A stretch of DNA of 64,000 nucleotides from Mycobacterium conspicuum (GCF_010730195.1 NZ_AP022613.1:992001-1056000), one strand, 5' to 3'. Positions 1 to 8,340 are shown, counted from the first letter of the stretch. A program made the numbers and translations. The notes: generated by a model from the sequence alone, not told the origin.

Positions 1-2
1 CG

Positions 3-473
3 TTGCTGAAGGTGTTTCCCGATGCGAGATTGATCTGGGCGCACCGCGACCCCTACAAGGCGACGGGCTCGCTGTGCAACCTGTGGCGGCTGCCGCAGAG
101 CCTGGTGATGAACACCGAGCTGGTGGATCAGACCGAGATGGGTCGCGCCGCGATGTGGCAGATGAGCTACCACGTCGACCGGCCGCTGCGCGCGCGGAAA
201 CGCATCGGCGACGAACGGTTCTTCCACATGTACTACCACGAGATGATGCGCGACCCGATGGACGTCATGCGCCGCATCTACGAATGGGCCGACGAGCCAC
301 TCACCGCGGAAACCGAAGCGCGCATGCGCAATTGGCTCGCCGAACACCCGCAGGACCTGTTCGCGTTGAACACCTACAGCCTCGACCAGTACGGCCTGAG
401 CGTCGAACAACTCGAACCGATCTTCGCCGAATACCTGGACACCTTCGATATCGAACTGGAGGGCACGCCGTGA
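3..473 (+). CDS. Sulfotransferase family protein, 3' part only
   Basis: The gene enters from the left edge, so its N-terminus and 5'-PAPS-loop are missing and the first visible codon is internal. The visible 156 residues begin with FPDARLIWAHRDPYKATGS, which resembles the 3'-phosphosulfate-binding segment (PDA-x-hydrophobic-HRDP) of the Sulfotransfer_3 family. That family moves sulfate from PAPS to alcohols or sugars, and mycobacteria carry many copies of unknown substrate. The tail is acidic and aromatic, as is usual at the end of the family. The stop codon overlaps the start of the alcohol dehydrogenase (GTGA), so the two are probably co-translated. The substrate cannot be told from the sequence. 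Confidence 0.75.
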   Translation: MLKVFPDARLIWAHRDPYKATGSLCNLWRLPQSLVMNTELVDQTEMGRAAMWQMSYHVDRPLRARKRIGDERFFHMYYHEMMRDPMDVMRRIYEWADEPLTAETEARMRNWLAEHPQDLFALNTYSLDQYGLSVEQLEPIFAEYLDTFDIELEGTP

Positions 474-1477
474 AAGCAACCATGGTGACCGGGCCGGGCA
501 AGGCGGAAGTCGTCGACGCCGAACGCCCCCAGGCCGGGCCGGACGACGTGCTGGTCGCGATGCGGGCCTGCGGCATCTGCGGCTCGGACGCGTTCTACAT
601 CACCATCGGCGGCATCCCGCCGCGCCAGGGACGCACGCCGCTCGGCCATGAACCCGCGGGCGAGGTCGTCGAGGTCGGCGCCAACGTCTCCGGCATCGCC
701 GTCGGTGATCACGTCGTCATCAACCCGATGGCGGCCCCCGATGACATCATCGGCAACGGAGGGGCCGCAGGAGCCCTGGCCAACTACCTGTTGATCCGAA
801 ACGCCGTCCGCGGAAAGAGCCTCGAAGTCATTCCCTCCCACATCCCGTGGGAAGTCGCCGCCCTCAACGAACCGATGGCCGTCGCGCGCCACGGCGCAAA
901 CCAGTGCAAACCCAAACCGTCGGACAAGGTCGCCATCTTCGGTGCCGGCCCGATCGGACTGGGCGCCACGCTGGCCTTCAAATCCCTTGGCGTCAGCCAT
1001 GTCGTGGTCATCGACCTCATCGCGTCCCGGCTGGACAAGGCGCTGAAGATCGGCGCCGACGCCGTCATCAACTCCGCCGACGAGGACGTCGTCCAGCGGC
1101 TGATCGAGCTGCACGGCGAAGGCTCGTCGATGTTCGGCGGCAAGGCCGGCACCAACATCTACCTCGACGCCGCGGGTGTGCCGGCCGTCGTCAACACCGC
1201 GCTGGCCGCCGCGCAGAAGGGGGCCACGCTCGGAATCGTTGGCGTGCACAAAGAACCAGTTCCGGTCGAGTTCGTCAACGTGATGAGCAACGAGATCACC
1301 ATCGTCGGATCGATGGGCTATCCCGACGAAATCTTCCAGGTGACCGCCGATCTCGTCGCGAATTGGGAAAAGTACGCGTTGATCGTCAGCCACACCATCG
1401 CGTTCGACAACGTCATGGAAGCACTCGACCTCGCCAGCACGCCGGGCGCCACCGACAAGGTCGTGGTCACCTTTTAA
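470..1477 (+). CDS. Zinc-dependent alcohol dehydrogenase (MDR family)
   Basis: A 335-aa medium-chain dehydrogenase/reductase. The GTG start at 470 overlaps the upstream stop by 4 bases; longer in-frame extensions run back through the sulfotransferase and are rejected. Catalytic-zinc ligands are visible: CGICGSD (Cys37) and GHE (His60, Glu61). The NAD(P) Rossmann motif GAGPIG lies at about residues 158-163. The four-cysteine structural-zinc lobe is absent: residues 85-110 contain no Cys, so this belongs to the branch with only the catalytic zinc. It probably oxidises an alcohol or polyol, but the substrate is unknown. Coupling to a sulfotransferase suggests a shared lipid or sterol-type substrate, which is inference only. 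Confidence 0.85.
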   Translation: MKATMVTGPGKAEVVDAERPQAGPDDVLVAMRACGICGSDAFYITIGGIPPRQGRTPLGHEPAGEVVEVGANVSGIAVGDHVVINPMAAPDDIIGNGGAAGALANYLLIRNAVRGKSLEVIPSHIPWEVAALNEPMAVARHGANQCKPKPSDKVAIFGAGPIGLGATLAFKSLGVSHVVVIDLIASRLDKALKIGADAVINSADEDVVQRLIELHGEGSSMFGGKAGTNIYLDAAGVPAVVNTALAAAQKGATLGIVGVHKEPVPVEFVNVMSNEITIVGSMGYPDEIFQVTADLVANWEKYALIVSHTIAFDNVMEALDLASTPGATDKVVVTF

Positions 1478-1486
1478 CCGCTCGCG

Positions 1487-2905
1487 CTAGGTGGCGAGGT
1501 GCGCCAGCGCGAGCCGGGCGGCGTTGGCGCCGCACATGCCGTGCGCGCCCGGGCCCGGCGGGGTGGCCGCCGAGCAGATGTACATGCCCGGAACGCCAAC
1601 GCGGTAGGGCGACAGTGTGATTCGCGGACCGAACGTCAGCTGGCGAAGGTCCTTGGCGCCGGTCATGATGTCGCCGCCGACGAAATTCGCGTCGTAGCAG
1701 TCCATCTCGGTCGTCGAGCGAACCGCCAACCCGATGATGCGGTCCCGGAAGCCCGGGGCGAACCGTTCGATCTGGGCGGTGATCGCCTCGGTCGCGTCAC
1801 CGGTGTAGCCGTTCGGCACGTGGGCGTAGCTCCACACCGGATGGACATCGCCCACCGAGCGCTGCGGGTCGACCAGATACTGCTGGCCGACCAGGACGAA
1901 CGGACGCTCGGGCATGCGGCCGGCGTGGATCTCGCGTTCGGTGGCGGCCAGTTCGGCGAAGCTGCCGGCGAGGTGCACCGTGCCGGCCCGGTGCGCGTCC
2001 GGGTTCGTCCAGGGCACACCGCCCTCGACGGCGAAGTCGACCTTGAAGGCGCCGGGGCCGCGCCGGAATTTGGTGAACGCCCGCAAGATTCGGCGAGGTA
2101 GCCGCTCGCCGAGGATCCGGGCGACCGCGCCGGGCGCCAGATCGAACATGGTGATATCCGCGGGCGGCAACTGCGCGGCATCTTCCACCCGCACGCCGGT
2201 CTCGACCTTGCCGCCCAGATCGCCGAGCAGTGACACCATCGCGTTGGTGATCGATTGCGAGCCGCCCTCGGCCACCGCCCAGCCGTGCCGGTGGCCGGCC
2301 GCGATGATGCCCATCCCGATGGCCGACGTCATCGGGTAGTGCAACGGCCGGAAGGCATGGGCCGCAACGCCTCCGAACAAGGCACCGCCCTGCTCGGTGC
2401 GGAAGAACCGGGCGAAGGTCGAAGCCGGAAGCACGGTGGGCGCCCCGAACCGCGCCAGCATCAGCGGGTGATGCGGGAACCGCAGCAGCGGCCGCATGAT
2501 GTCCTCGGACAGGGCGTCAAACCTCGAAGCCGGGTAGCCGAACGCAAGCTCCCACCGCGAGCCGTCGCGACCGAGGCCGGCGGCGGTCTGCCGCACCGAG
2601 CGGTGCAGCACTCCGGCGCTGCCGTCGTCGAGCGGGTGCACGCAGTCGATCTCCGGCCAGCGCCACGCAAGGCCGTAGCGGTCGAGGTTGAAGCGGCTCA
2701 GAAACGGCGACCCGACGGCCATCGGGTGGATCGCCGAGCAGTGGTCGTGCAGCAGGCCGGGAACGATGGCTTCGCCGCTGCGGGTGCCGCCGCCGACCTC
2801 GTCGGCGGCCTCGAGCACGGTGACCCGCACGCCTTCGGCGGCCAAGACGACGGCGGCGGCGAGCCCGTTGGGGCCGCCGCCCACGACCACCGCGGTGTTG
2901 TTCAC
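1487..2905 (-). CDS. FAD-dependent oxidoreductase, phytoene-desaturase/PYROXD2-like
   Basis: A 472-aa NAD(P)/FAD-dependent oxidoreductase. The N-terminus carries the dinucleotide-binding motif VVVGGGPNGLAAAVVLA, followed about 20 residues later by an acidic strand end (VLEAADEVGGGTRSGE), as in the carotenoid dehydrogenase and amine oxidase families. The C-terminus has a second FAD-contact region ending GPGAHGMCGANAARLAL. The GTG start is the first possible one; a GATACT hexamer 7 nt before it could be a -10 for a leaderless transcript. It converges on the alcohol dehydrogenase with only 9 bases between stops. Mycobacteria have several such proteins without a proven substrate, so a carotenoid role should not be assumed. 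Confidence 0.8.
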   Translation of the reverse strand: MNNTAVVVGGGPNGLAAAVVLAAEGVRVTVLEAADEVGGGTRSGEAIVPGLLHDHCSAIHPMAVGSPFLSRFNLDRYGLAWRWPEIDCVHPLDDGSAGVLHRSVRQTAAGLGRDGSRWELAFGYPASRFDALSEDIMRPLLRFPHHPLMLARFGAPTVLPASTFARFFRTEQGGALFGGVAAHAFRPLHYPMTSAIGMGIIAAGHRHGWAVAEGGSQSITNAMVSLLGDLGGKVETGVRVEDAAQLPPADITMFDLAPGAVARILGERLPRRILRAFTKFRRGPGAFKVDFAVEGGVPWTNPDAHRAGTVHLAGSFAELAATEREIHAGRMPERPFVLVGQQYLVDPQRSVGDVHPVWSYAHVPNGYTGDATEAITAQIERFAPGFRDRIIGLAVRSTTEMDCYDANFVGGDIMTGAKDLRQLTFGPRITLSPYRVGVPGMYICSAATPPGPGAHGMCGANAARLALAHLAT

Positions 2906-3024
2906 ACTGCCCAGTATCTACGCGTGGTTGTGATCGGGTAACGAAAGCGGCTCGTCCACATTGCGATACCGGCGCTTCACCGGATTGTGTCGCCACGAAC
3001 ATTCTCTTAGCGCGGGCCCCGACC

Positions 3025-3030
3025 TATCGT
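3025..3030 (+). promoter_or_regulatory. -10 hexamer TATCGT, leaderless start
   Basis: TATCGT fits the mycobacterial TANNNT -10. It lies 6 nt before ATG 3037, so transcription would begin at the start codon. No Shine-Dalgarno sequence is present. Confidence 0.6.
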
Positions 3031-3036
3031 TTTTTC

Positions 3037-3618
3037 ATGACAACCAGCGAAAAGACCGTTTTTGAAGGTCCTTTGCAGCAACTCGCCCGGAGCACCTGGC
3101 AAATGCTCCTGCTTGTCGGCATCACATCCATAGCCCTTGGTGTCATCGTGCTCGCTTGGCCGGGCAAGACATTGTGGGTGGCCGGTGCGTTGTTCGGCAT
3201 CTACCTGGTGGTGTCCGGAATCGGTTACATGTTTGCCGCTTTCGGTACCCATGCCGGCGCCGCGATGAGGGTGCTGGGGTTCATCACCGGCGCCGTGTCG
3301 GTGGTGCTGGGCTTCTTCTGCTTCCGCGACAAGTTCGAGGCGGTCGCGCTATTGGCCCTCTGGATCGGGATCGGCTGGGTGTTCCGGGGGATGACCCTGC
3401 TCGCCTCGGCGTTGTCGTTCGATCACCTGCCCGGACGTGGCTGGCAGGTGATCTCCGGTCTGATCATCGTCATCGGCGGCGGCGTGCTGATCATCTCGCC
3501 GATCGAGTCGATCGCGATCCTGACCCTGGTCGCCGGCTGCTGGCTGATCGCCATCGGCCTGATGGACATCATCAGCGCCTTCGGGGTCCGCAGCCGCGCA
3601 AAGGCGCACGGCGGGTAG
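3037..3618 (+). CDS. HdeD/DUF308 family membrane protein
   Basis: A 193-aa integral membrane protein with about six hydrophobic helices in three hairpins separated by short polar turns (for example residues 22-42, 46-66, 78-96, 104-122, 135-153 and 158-178). The repeated pattern of two helices plus a Gly-rich turn is typical of DUF308/HdeD, a family named for the E. coli acid-resistance membrane protein. Its actual mycobacterial role is not known. The gene is monocistronic: divergent from the FAD enzyme and about 95 bp ahead of the acyl-CoA ligase on the same strand. The start is supported by the -10 hexamer at 3025. Confidence 0.8.
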   Translation: MTTSEKTVFEGPLQQLARSTWQMLLLVGITSIALGVIVLAWPGKTLWVAGALFGIYLVVSGIGYMFAAFGTHAGAAMRVLGFITGAVSVVLGFFCFRDKFEAVALLALWIGIGWVFRGMTLLASALSFDHLPGRGWQVISGLIIVIGGGVLIISPIESIAILTLVAGCWLIAIGLMDIISAFGVRSRAKAHGG

Positions 3619-3712
3619 GAAACTCGACCGCGCATCGTCTGCCGCGGCATTGTCTTGCTCTCACGCCTGAACGACGATGGGAGGGCAACAGGACATTTCC
3701 GAAAGGCACCCG

Positions 3713-5221
3713 ATGACCGGTTTGAGCGCCAACCTCGTCGCATCGAAAGACCGCAACCCCGACCGGATCGCGTTGCGGTGTGACGATCTGCAGATCACCT
3801 ACGGCGAGTTCGATGCCGCCGCCGCCCGCGTGGCCACGCTGCTGCAGCAGGCCGACATCGAGCCCGGCGACCGGGTCGGGGTGATGCTGCCCAACACCCC
3901 GGCATTCGCCATCGCGTTCTACGGGATCATTTACCGCGGCGCCGTCGCGGTTCCGATGAACCCGCTGCTCAAGTCCCGCGAGGTGGCCTTCTACCTGTCC
4001 AACACCGGCGCCAAGGCGCTGTTCGCGGCGACCGTTTTCGCCGAGGAGGCCAACGCCGGCGCCGCCGAGGCGGGCGCCACGTGTTGGCTCGTGGACGACG
4101 CCGGCCTGGCCGAGCTGACCGCGGATCTCCCGGGCCAAGCGCCGGTGCAGCGCGCCGACGACGACGTCGCGGTCATCCTGCATACGTCCGGCACCACCGG
4201 CAAGCCCAAGGGCGCGATGCTCACGCACGGCAACCTGAGCCGCAACTGCGAGGTCAGCATGCGCACCCTGGTCGAGACCGGCCCGGACGACGTGGTGATG
4301 GGCTGCCTGCCGCTGTTCCACGTCTTCGGACTGACCTGCGGCCTCAACGTGTCGGTCCTCGCCGGCGCGATGTTGACCTTGATCCCACGGTTCGACCCGC
4401 GCACCGCGCTCGAGGTGATCGAGCGCGACCACGTCACGGTGTTCGAGGGCGTGCCGACGATGTATTCGGCACTGCTCAGCGTGGCGGACGACACCTCCTC
4501 CGAGGCCACGCGCAGCCTGCGCACCTGTGTCTCCGGTGGCGCGGCGCTGCCCGTCCAGGTGCTCAACGACTTCGAAAAGGCTTTCGGCTGCACCGTTCTC
4601 GAGGGCTACGGCCTGTCCGAGAGCTCTCCGGCTGCCGCGTTCAATCACCCGAATCGCGAACGCAAGGCGGGCTCCATCGGCACCCCGATCGAAGGAGTCG
4701 AGATGCGGCTGGTCGATCTGGACGGGGTCGAGGTCCCGCCGGGCCAGACCGGCGAGATCCAGATCCGCGGCCACAACGTCATGAAGGGCTACTGGAACCT
4801 GCCCGACGCGACGAAGGCCACCATCACCGAAGACGGGTGGCTGAACACCGGGGACGTCGGACGCGTCGACGAGGACGGCTACTTCTACATCGTCGATCGC
4901 ACCAAGGACATGATCATTCGCGGCGGCTACAACGTGTACCCCCGCGAGATCGAGGAGGTGCTCTACGAGCATCCGGAGGTGGCCGAGGCCGCCGTCATCG
5001 GCGTCCCGCACGACTCCCTCGGCGAGGAAGTCGCCGCCGCCGTCGCCCTCAAGAAGGACGCAGCGGTGACGGCCGAGGAGTTGCGGGACTACGTCAAGGC
5101 CCGGGTGGCCGCCTACAAGTATCCGCGCCAGGTGTGGCTCGTCGACGCGCTGCCCAAGGGGCCCACCGGCAAGGTCCAGAAACGCGACATCACCGTTCCC
5201 ACAGGCGAAAGCACGGGATAA
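3713..5221 (+). CDS. Long-chain fatty-acid--CoA ligase (FadD/ANL family)
   Basis: A 502-aa adenylate-forming enzyme that activates a carboxylic acid with ATP and loads it onto CoA. The P-loop-like A3 motif SGTTGKPKG lies at about residues 158-166. The middle holds GYGLSESSP, and NTGDVGRVDEDGYFYIVDR matches the A7-A8 hinge. The C-terminal lysine motif GPTGKVQKRD is intact. ATG 3713 is preferred over an in-frame ATG 12 codons upstream because GAAAGG lies 7-12 nt ahead of it. The chain length accepted cannot be read from the sequence. It ends 63 bp before the convergent YbaK gene, with a long inverted repeat between them. Confidence 0.9.
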   Translation: MTGLSANLVASKDRNPDRIALRCDDLQITYGEFDAAAARVATLLQQADIEPGDRVGVMLPNTPAFAIAFYGIIYRGAVAVPMNPLLKSREVAFYLSNTGAKALFAATVFAEEANAGAAEAGATCWLVDDAGLAELTADLPGQAPVQRADDDVAVILHTSGTTGKPKGAMLTHGNLSRNCEVSMRTLVETGPDDVVMGCLPLFHVFGLTCGLNVSVLAGAMLTLIPRFDPRTALEVIERDHVTVFEGVPTMYSALLSVADDTSSEATRSLRTCVSGGAALPVQVLNDFEKAFGCTVLEGYGLSESSPAAAFNHPNRERKAGSIGTPIEGVEMRLVDLDGVEVPPGQTGEIQIRGHNVMKGYWNLPDATKATITEDGWLNTGDVGRVDEDGYFYIVDRTKDMIIRGGYNVYPREIEEVLYEHPEVAEAAVIGVPHDSLGEEVAAAVALKKDAAVTAEELRDYVKARVAAYKYPRQVWLVDALPKGPTGKVQKRDITVPTGESTG

Positions 5222-5234
5222 CCTCCCCAACTTT

Positions 5235-5294
5235 CGCGAGCGTAACCGCACCGCGAATCCAAGCGCCGGTTTTCGCGGTGCGGTTACGCTCGCG
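5235..5294. terminator. Long perfect inverted repeat between convergent genes
   Basis: Two 23-nt arms (5235-5257 and 5272-5294) are perfect reverse complements around a 14-nt loop. The structure sits between the ligase stop and the YbaK stop, and its right arm includes the last 11 bases of the YbaK gene. There is no U-run. It probably ends transcription from both sides, or is a mobile palindromic element. Confidence 0.65.
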
Positions 5295-5736
5295 CAATCA
5301 AATCCGCGGTGATCGCGCCCGTCAGCCGGATCAGGTCGTGCGGCGAAACCACCACATCCCAGCCGCGCCTACCGGCACTGCACAACATCCGCTCCCAGCC
5401 CAGCGCCGAGGCGTCCAGCACCGTCCGCAGCCGCTTGCGCTGCCCGAACGGCGAGATCCCGCCGACCACGTAGCCGGTGGAGCGCTCGGCCGCGGCGGGT
5501 TCGGCCATTGTGGCTTTGGGCACGCCTAGCGCCGCCGCGGCCGCCTTCAACGACAGCTTCGACGGCACCGGCACGATCGCCACGGCCAGCTCCTGCGGTA
5601 GAGCGATGATGAGCGTCTTGAACACCTGCTCGGGCGCGAACTCCCCGGAGTCCGACAGGTCGGTGACGACGTCGAAGTGGCAAACCTCATGTGGCACACC
5701 GGCTTTCACAAGGGCAGCGATCCCCGGTGTGGCCAC
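5284..5736 (-). CDS. YbaK/EbsC-type Cys-tRNA(Pro) deacylase
   Basis: A 150-aa protein of the YbaK/ProX family, which removes mischarged cysteine (or alanine) from tRNA(Pro) in trans. Typical segments are visible: HxxxCHFD near the N-terminus, VFKTLIIALPQELAVAIVPV with the conserved Lys, and GYVVGGISPFGQRKRLRTVLD, the family's signature GGxSPFGxxK loop. GTG 5736 follows the stop of the SDR gene after 4 bases, so the two are translationally coupled; a longer frame reading back into the SDR gene is rejected. As I recall, M. tuberculosis has two adjacent short genes in this position (Rv3224A/B). Here the frame is intact, so a split there would be a derived state. Confidence 0.85.
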   Translation of the reverse strand: MATPGIAALVKAGVPHEVCHFDVVTDLSDSGEFAPEQVFKTLIIALPQELAVAIVPVPSKLSLKAAAAALGVPKATMAEPAAAERSTGYVVGGISPFGQRKRLRTVLDASALGWERMLCSAGRRGWDVVVSPHDLIRLTGAITADLIARA

Positions 5737-5740
5737 GCGC

Positions 5741-6589
5741 TTAAGGCCCCGAATATCCCGGCGGGTTGACGCCGTCCACCCAGAAGTCGACGCCGAGCTT
5801 CGAACCCGGAACGCAGTCGTAGACCGAGAGGTCCTTGACGCCGGAGTCCACCAGCACGTCCTCGCACAGCAGCATGTTGCCGGTGTACTCCTTCGCCGGC
5901 TTGTTGAGGATGACGTAGGCCGCGTCGGAATACACCTCGGGCTTGCGCGCGCGACCCATCGCCTCGTCGCCGCCGAGGAGGTTCTGCACCGCGGCGGTGG
6001 CCACCAGGGTGCGCGGCCACAGCGTGTTCGACGCGATGCCGTGCTCGCGCATCTCCTCGGCGATCCCCAACGCACACAGCGTCATGCCGAACTTGGCCAT
6101 CATGTAGGCGGTCGGCTTCAGCCATTCCTTGCCCAGCAGCACCGGCGGCGACAGGGTCAGGATGTGCGGGTTCTCCCGCCCCTTCAGGTGCGGGATGCAC
6201 GCCTGCGACACCGCGTAGGTGCCGCGCACCTGGATGCCGTTCATCAGATCGAAGCGCTTCATCGGCACCTCGGTGATCGACCCCAGGTTGATCGCCGACG
6301 CGTTGTTGACGCAGATGTCGATGCCGCCGAACTGCTCGACGGTCTTGGCCACGGCGGATTCCACCGAGTCCGGGTCGCGGACGTCTCCGACGATCGGCAG
6401 CGCCTGACCGCCCGCCTCCTCGAGTTCCTTGGCCGCCGTATACACCGTGCCCGGCAACTTGGGGTGCGGCTCGGCGGTCTTGGCGATCAGGGCGATGTTG
6501 GCGCCGTCTTGCGCGGCCCGCTTGGCGATGGCGAGGCCGATGCCGCGGCTGGCCCCAGAGATGAACATGGTCTTGCCTTTAAGGGACAT
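5741..6589 (-). CDS. Short-chain dehydrogenase/reductase (SDR), HSDL2-like
   Basis: A 282-aa classical-fold SDR. The cofactor motif is ISGASRGIG (TGxxxGxG variant, residues 10-18). NNAS stabilises the central sheet, and the active-site Tyr-Lys pair appears as YMMAK. The length equals what I recall for Rv3224. The N-terminal K-T-A-E-P-H-P-K insertion after the second strand is typical of hydroxysteroid-dehydrogenase-like 2 proteins, whose substrate in bacteria is unknown. The long C-terminal part after residue 215 includes a conserved Asp-rich stretch. It is the first gene of an operon with the YbaK deacylase and is divergent from sigH. Confidence 0.85.
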   Translation of the reverse strand: MSLKGKTMFISGASRGIGLAIAKRAAQDGANIALIAKTAEPHPKLPGTVYTAAKELEEAGGQALPIVGDVRDPDSVESAVAKTVEQFGGIDICVNNASAINLGSITEVPMKRFDLMNGIQVRGTYAVSQACIPHLKGRENPHILTLSPPVLLGKEWLKPTAYMMAKFGMTLCALGIAEEMREHGIASNTLWPRTLVATAAVQNLLGGDEAMGRARKPEVYSDAAYVILNKPAKEYTGNMLLCEDVLVDSGVKDLSVYDCVPGSKLGVDFWVDGVNPPGYSGP

Positions 6590-6635
6590 GGCGTCACACT
6601 AACGCCCTGCGGCGCCCGATCTGACCGGGGGCTTC

Positions 6636-6662
6636 GGAAATAGCCCGGGTCAAACCGCTGTT
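6636..6662 (+). promoter_or_regulatory. Putative SigH-type promoter upstream of sigH
   Basis: GGAAA at 6636-6640 and GTT at 6660-6662 are separated by 19 nt, matching the GGAAT-N18/19-GTT pattern of SigH/SigR promoters. Positive autoregulation of sigH is established in M. tuberculosis. The site itself was read by eye. Confidence 0.5.
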
Positions 6663-6842
6663 AAAACGTTCGGTTTACTTTCGGCAGGTGATACACACGA
6701 GCACGGTGTCGGTCGCAGCCTCTAGATTGGGAGGAGGAGTCTGGTGTCTCCGACGTCGATGGCGACGAGCCTGTTAGCGAGTCCGGTGTCACTACCGGTG
6801 TGGTCCGGGGACACCGCGACAGAAGGGACCGTGCTAATCGAA

Positions 6843-7508
6843 ATGGCCGACCTCAACGACTTCGACGATGGTCAGGGGCCGCCGCGGCCTGCAGAGACCC
6901 GTGAAGAAACCCGTGAAGAAACCGATGCGGAGCTGACGGCGCGCTTCGAGCGCGACGCGATTCCGTTGCTGGATCAGCTGTACGGCGGCGCGCTGCGCAT
7001 GACGCGCAATCCCGCCGACGCGGAGGACCTGCTGCAAGAGACGATGGTGAAGGCCTACGCCGGGTTCCGGTCGTTCCGGGAGGGCACCAACCTCAAGGCG
7101 TGGCTGTACCGGATTCTGACCAATACCTACATCAACAGCTACCGCAAGAAGCAGCGGCAGCCGTCGGAGTATCCGACCGAGGAGATCACCGACTGGCAGC
7201 TGGCGGCCAACGCCGAGCATTCCTCCACCGGATTGCGCTCGGCCGAGGTCGAGGCGCTGGAGTCGCTGCCGGATACCGAGATCAAGGCGGCGCTGCAGGC
7301 ATTGCCCGAAGAGTTCCGCATGGCGGTGTACTACGCCGATGTGGAAGGTTTCCCGTACAAGGAAATCGCGGAGATCATGGACACGCCGATCGGGACCGTG
7401 ATGTCCCGGCTGCACCGCGGCCGGCGTCAGCTGCGCAGTCTGCTGGCCGACGTGGCCAAGGACCGCGGCTTCATCCGAGGTCAGGCGCCTGAGGAGGTGT
7501 CGTCATGA
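6843..7508 (+). CDS. sigH: ECF RNA polymerase sigma factor SigH
   Basis: A 221-aa extracytoplasmic-function sigma factor controlling the heat and thiol-oxidative stress regulon. Region 2 (DAEDLLQETMVKAYAGF) binds -10 DNA and core polymerase. Region 4 (GFPYKEIAEIMDTPIGTVM) is the -35 recognition helix-turn-helix. ATG 6843 gives the length usual for M. tuberculosis SigH (216 aa). An in-frame GTG at 6744 sits 5 nt after a strong GGGAGGAGGAG ribosome site and would add 33 residues; this second start may be real (see findings). The stop overlaps rshA by ATGA, coupling the factor to its inhibitor. Confidence 0.95.
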   Translation: MADLNDFDDGQGPPRPAETREETREETDAELTARFERDAIPLLDQLYGGALRMTRNPADAEDLLQETMVKAYAGFRSFREGTNLKAWLYRILTNTYINSYRKKQRQPSEYPTEEITDWQLAANAEHSSTGLRSAEVEALESLPDTEIKAALQALPEEFRMAVYYADVEGFPYKEIAEIMDTPIGTVMSRLHRGRRQLRSLLADVAKDRGFIRGQAPEEVSS

Positions 7509-7807
7509 GCGAGTTTTCCGAGCCGGCGGCGCCGTGCCCCAACGACGACGCGCATGGCGACATCGGCTGCGCGCAGGTGATCGCCGAGGTATGGACGCTG
7601 CTGGACGGCGAATGCACGCCGGAAAACAAGGAGAAGCTGCGTCGGCACCTCGAGGCCTGCCCGGGATGCTTCAAGCATTACGGGCTCGAGGAGCGGATCA
7701 AGGCGTTGATTGCCGCCAAGTGCAAAGGCGAGAAGGCCCCCGAGGGTTTGAAGGAGCGGCTTCGCCTGGAGATCCGGCGCACCACCATCATCCGGGGCGG
7801 GCCGTAG
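7505..7807 (+). CDS. rshA: Anti-sigma factor RshA (zinc-associated, redox sensing)
   Basis: A 100-aa ZAS-family anti-sigma factor that holds SigH inactive until oxidised or phosphorylated. The zinc/redox motif is His48-x3-Cys52-x2-Cys55 (RHLEACPGC), with further Cys at 11, 22, 37 and 73. In this family, disulfide formation in the HxxxCxxC motif releases the sigma factor. The start overlaps the sigH stop (ATGA), ensuring near-equal synthesis. A basic C-terminal end (LRLEIRRTTIIRGG) is conserved in mycobacterial RshA. Confidence 0.93.
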   Translation: MSEFSEPAAPCPNDDAHGDIGCAQVIAEVWTLLDGECTPENKEKLRRHLEACPGCFKHYGLEERIKALIAAKCKGEKAPEGLKERLRLEIRRTTIIRGGP

Positions 7808-7811
7808 CGAG

Positions 7812-7886
7812 TTAGCTGTTGGGCCGCTTGCCGTGGTTGGCCTTGCTGTACTTGCGGTCTTTCTTTTTGCGGCCGCGCTTGGCCAT
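7812..7886 (-). CDS. 50S ribosomal protein bL37 (24 aa)
   Basis: A 24-codon frame read on the minus strand, MAKRGRKKKDRKYSKANHGK and then RPNS, preceded by GGAGG 8 nt before ATG. The peptide is extremely basic (11 Lys/Arg). It matches my memory of bL37, the actinobacterial ribosomal protein first seen as extra density in M. smegmatis 50S cryo-EM maps. It is too short for normal ORF calling. It converges on rshA with 4 bases between stops. No promoter was identified. Confidence 0.85.
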   Translation of the reverse strand: MAKRGRKKKDRKYSKANHGKRPNS

Positions 7887-8086
7887 GGGGGAACCTCCGT
7901 CAATGCTGGGATACCGGGCGCCGCGCACCCGTCAGATTGCTGTCCATCTTCTCATGGACGCCCGACGCGACGCTGACCGCCTTCGCAAGCCGGGTAACCG
8001 CGGTCTGGGTGCGTCGTGTGGTTCGATATACACCAACCGCCAGCATGCGGCCGACCTATTCCAGGGCCGAAACGAGTGGAGTGAAG

Positions 8087-8302
8087 ATGGCCGAGGATGT
8101 TCGCGCCGAGATCGTCGCCAGTGTGCTCGAGGTCGTTGTCAACGAGGGCGACGAGATCGGCAAGGGCGACGTCGTGGTGCTGCTGGAGTCGATGAAGATG
8201 GAAATCCCCGTCCTGGCCGAAGTCGGCGGCACCGTCAGCAAGGTAAGCGTGGCGGTGGGCGACGTCATCCAGGCGGGTGACCTCATCGCCGTGATCAGCT
8301 AG
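8087..8302 (+). CDS. Biotinylated protein TB7.3 (biotin/lipoyl carrier domain)
   Basis: A 71-aa protein consisting only of a biotinyl/lipoyl domain. The attachment site is ESMKME with Lys37, the canonical biotin lysine between two Met. ATG 8087 follows GAGTGGAGTGAAG and gives exactly the length I recall for TB7.3 (Rv3221c); longer frames upstream lack a ribosome site. It could serve as the carrier half of an acyl-CoA carboxylase, or act as a free-standing biotin carrier. No carboxylase subunit is nearby. Confidence 0.92.
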   Translation: MAEDVRAEIVASVLEVVVNEGDEIGKGDVVVLLESMKMEIPVLAEVGGTVSKVSVAVGDVIQAGDLIAVIS

Positions 8303-8340
8303 GCCCGAACTTCCAGCGGGGAACGACTCGAAAGTAACTG

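Noticed and set aside
5737..6075. Extension of the YbaK protein to 263 aa
   Set aside because: The extension reads through the SDR gene out of frame; GTG 5736 just after the SDR stop fits coupling and family length.
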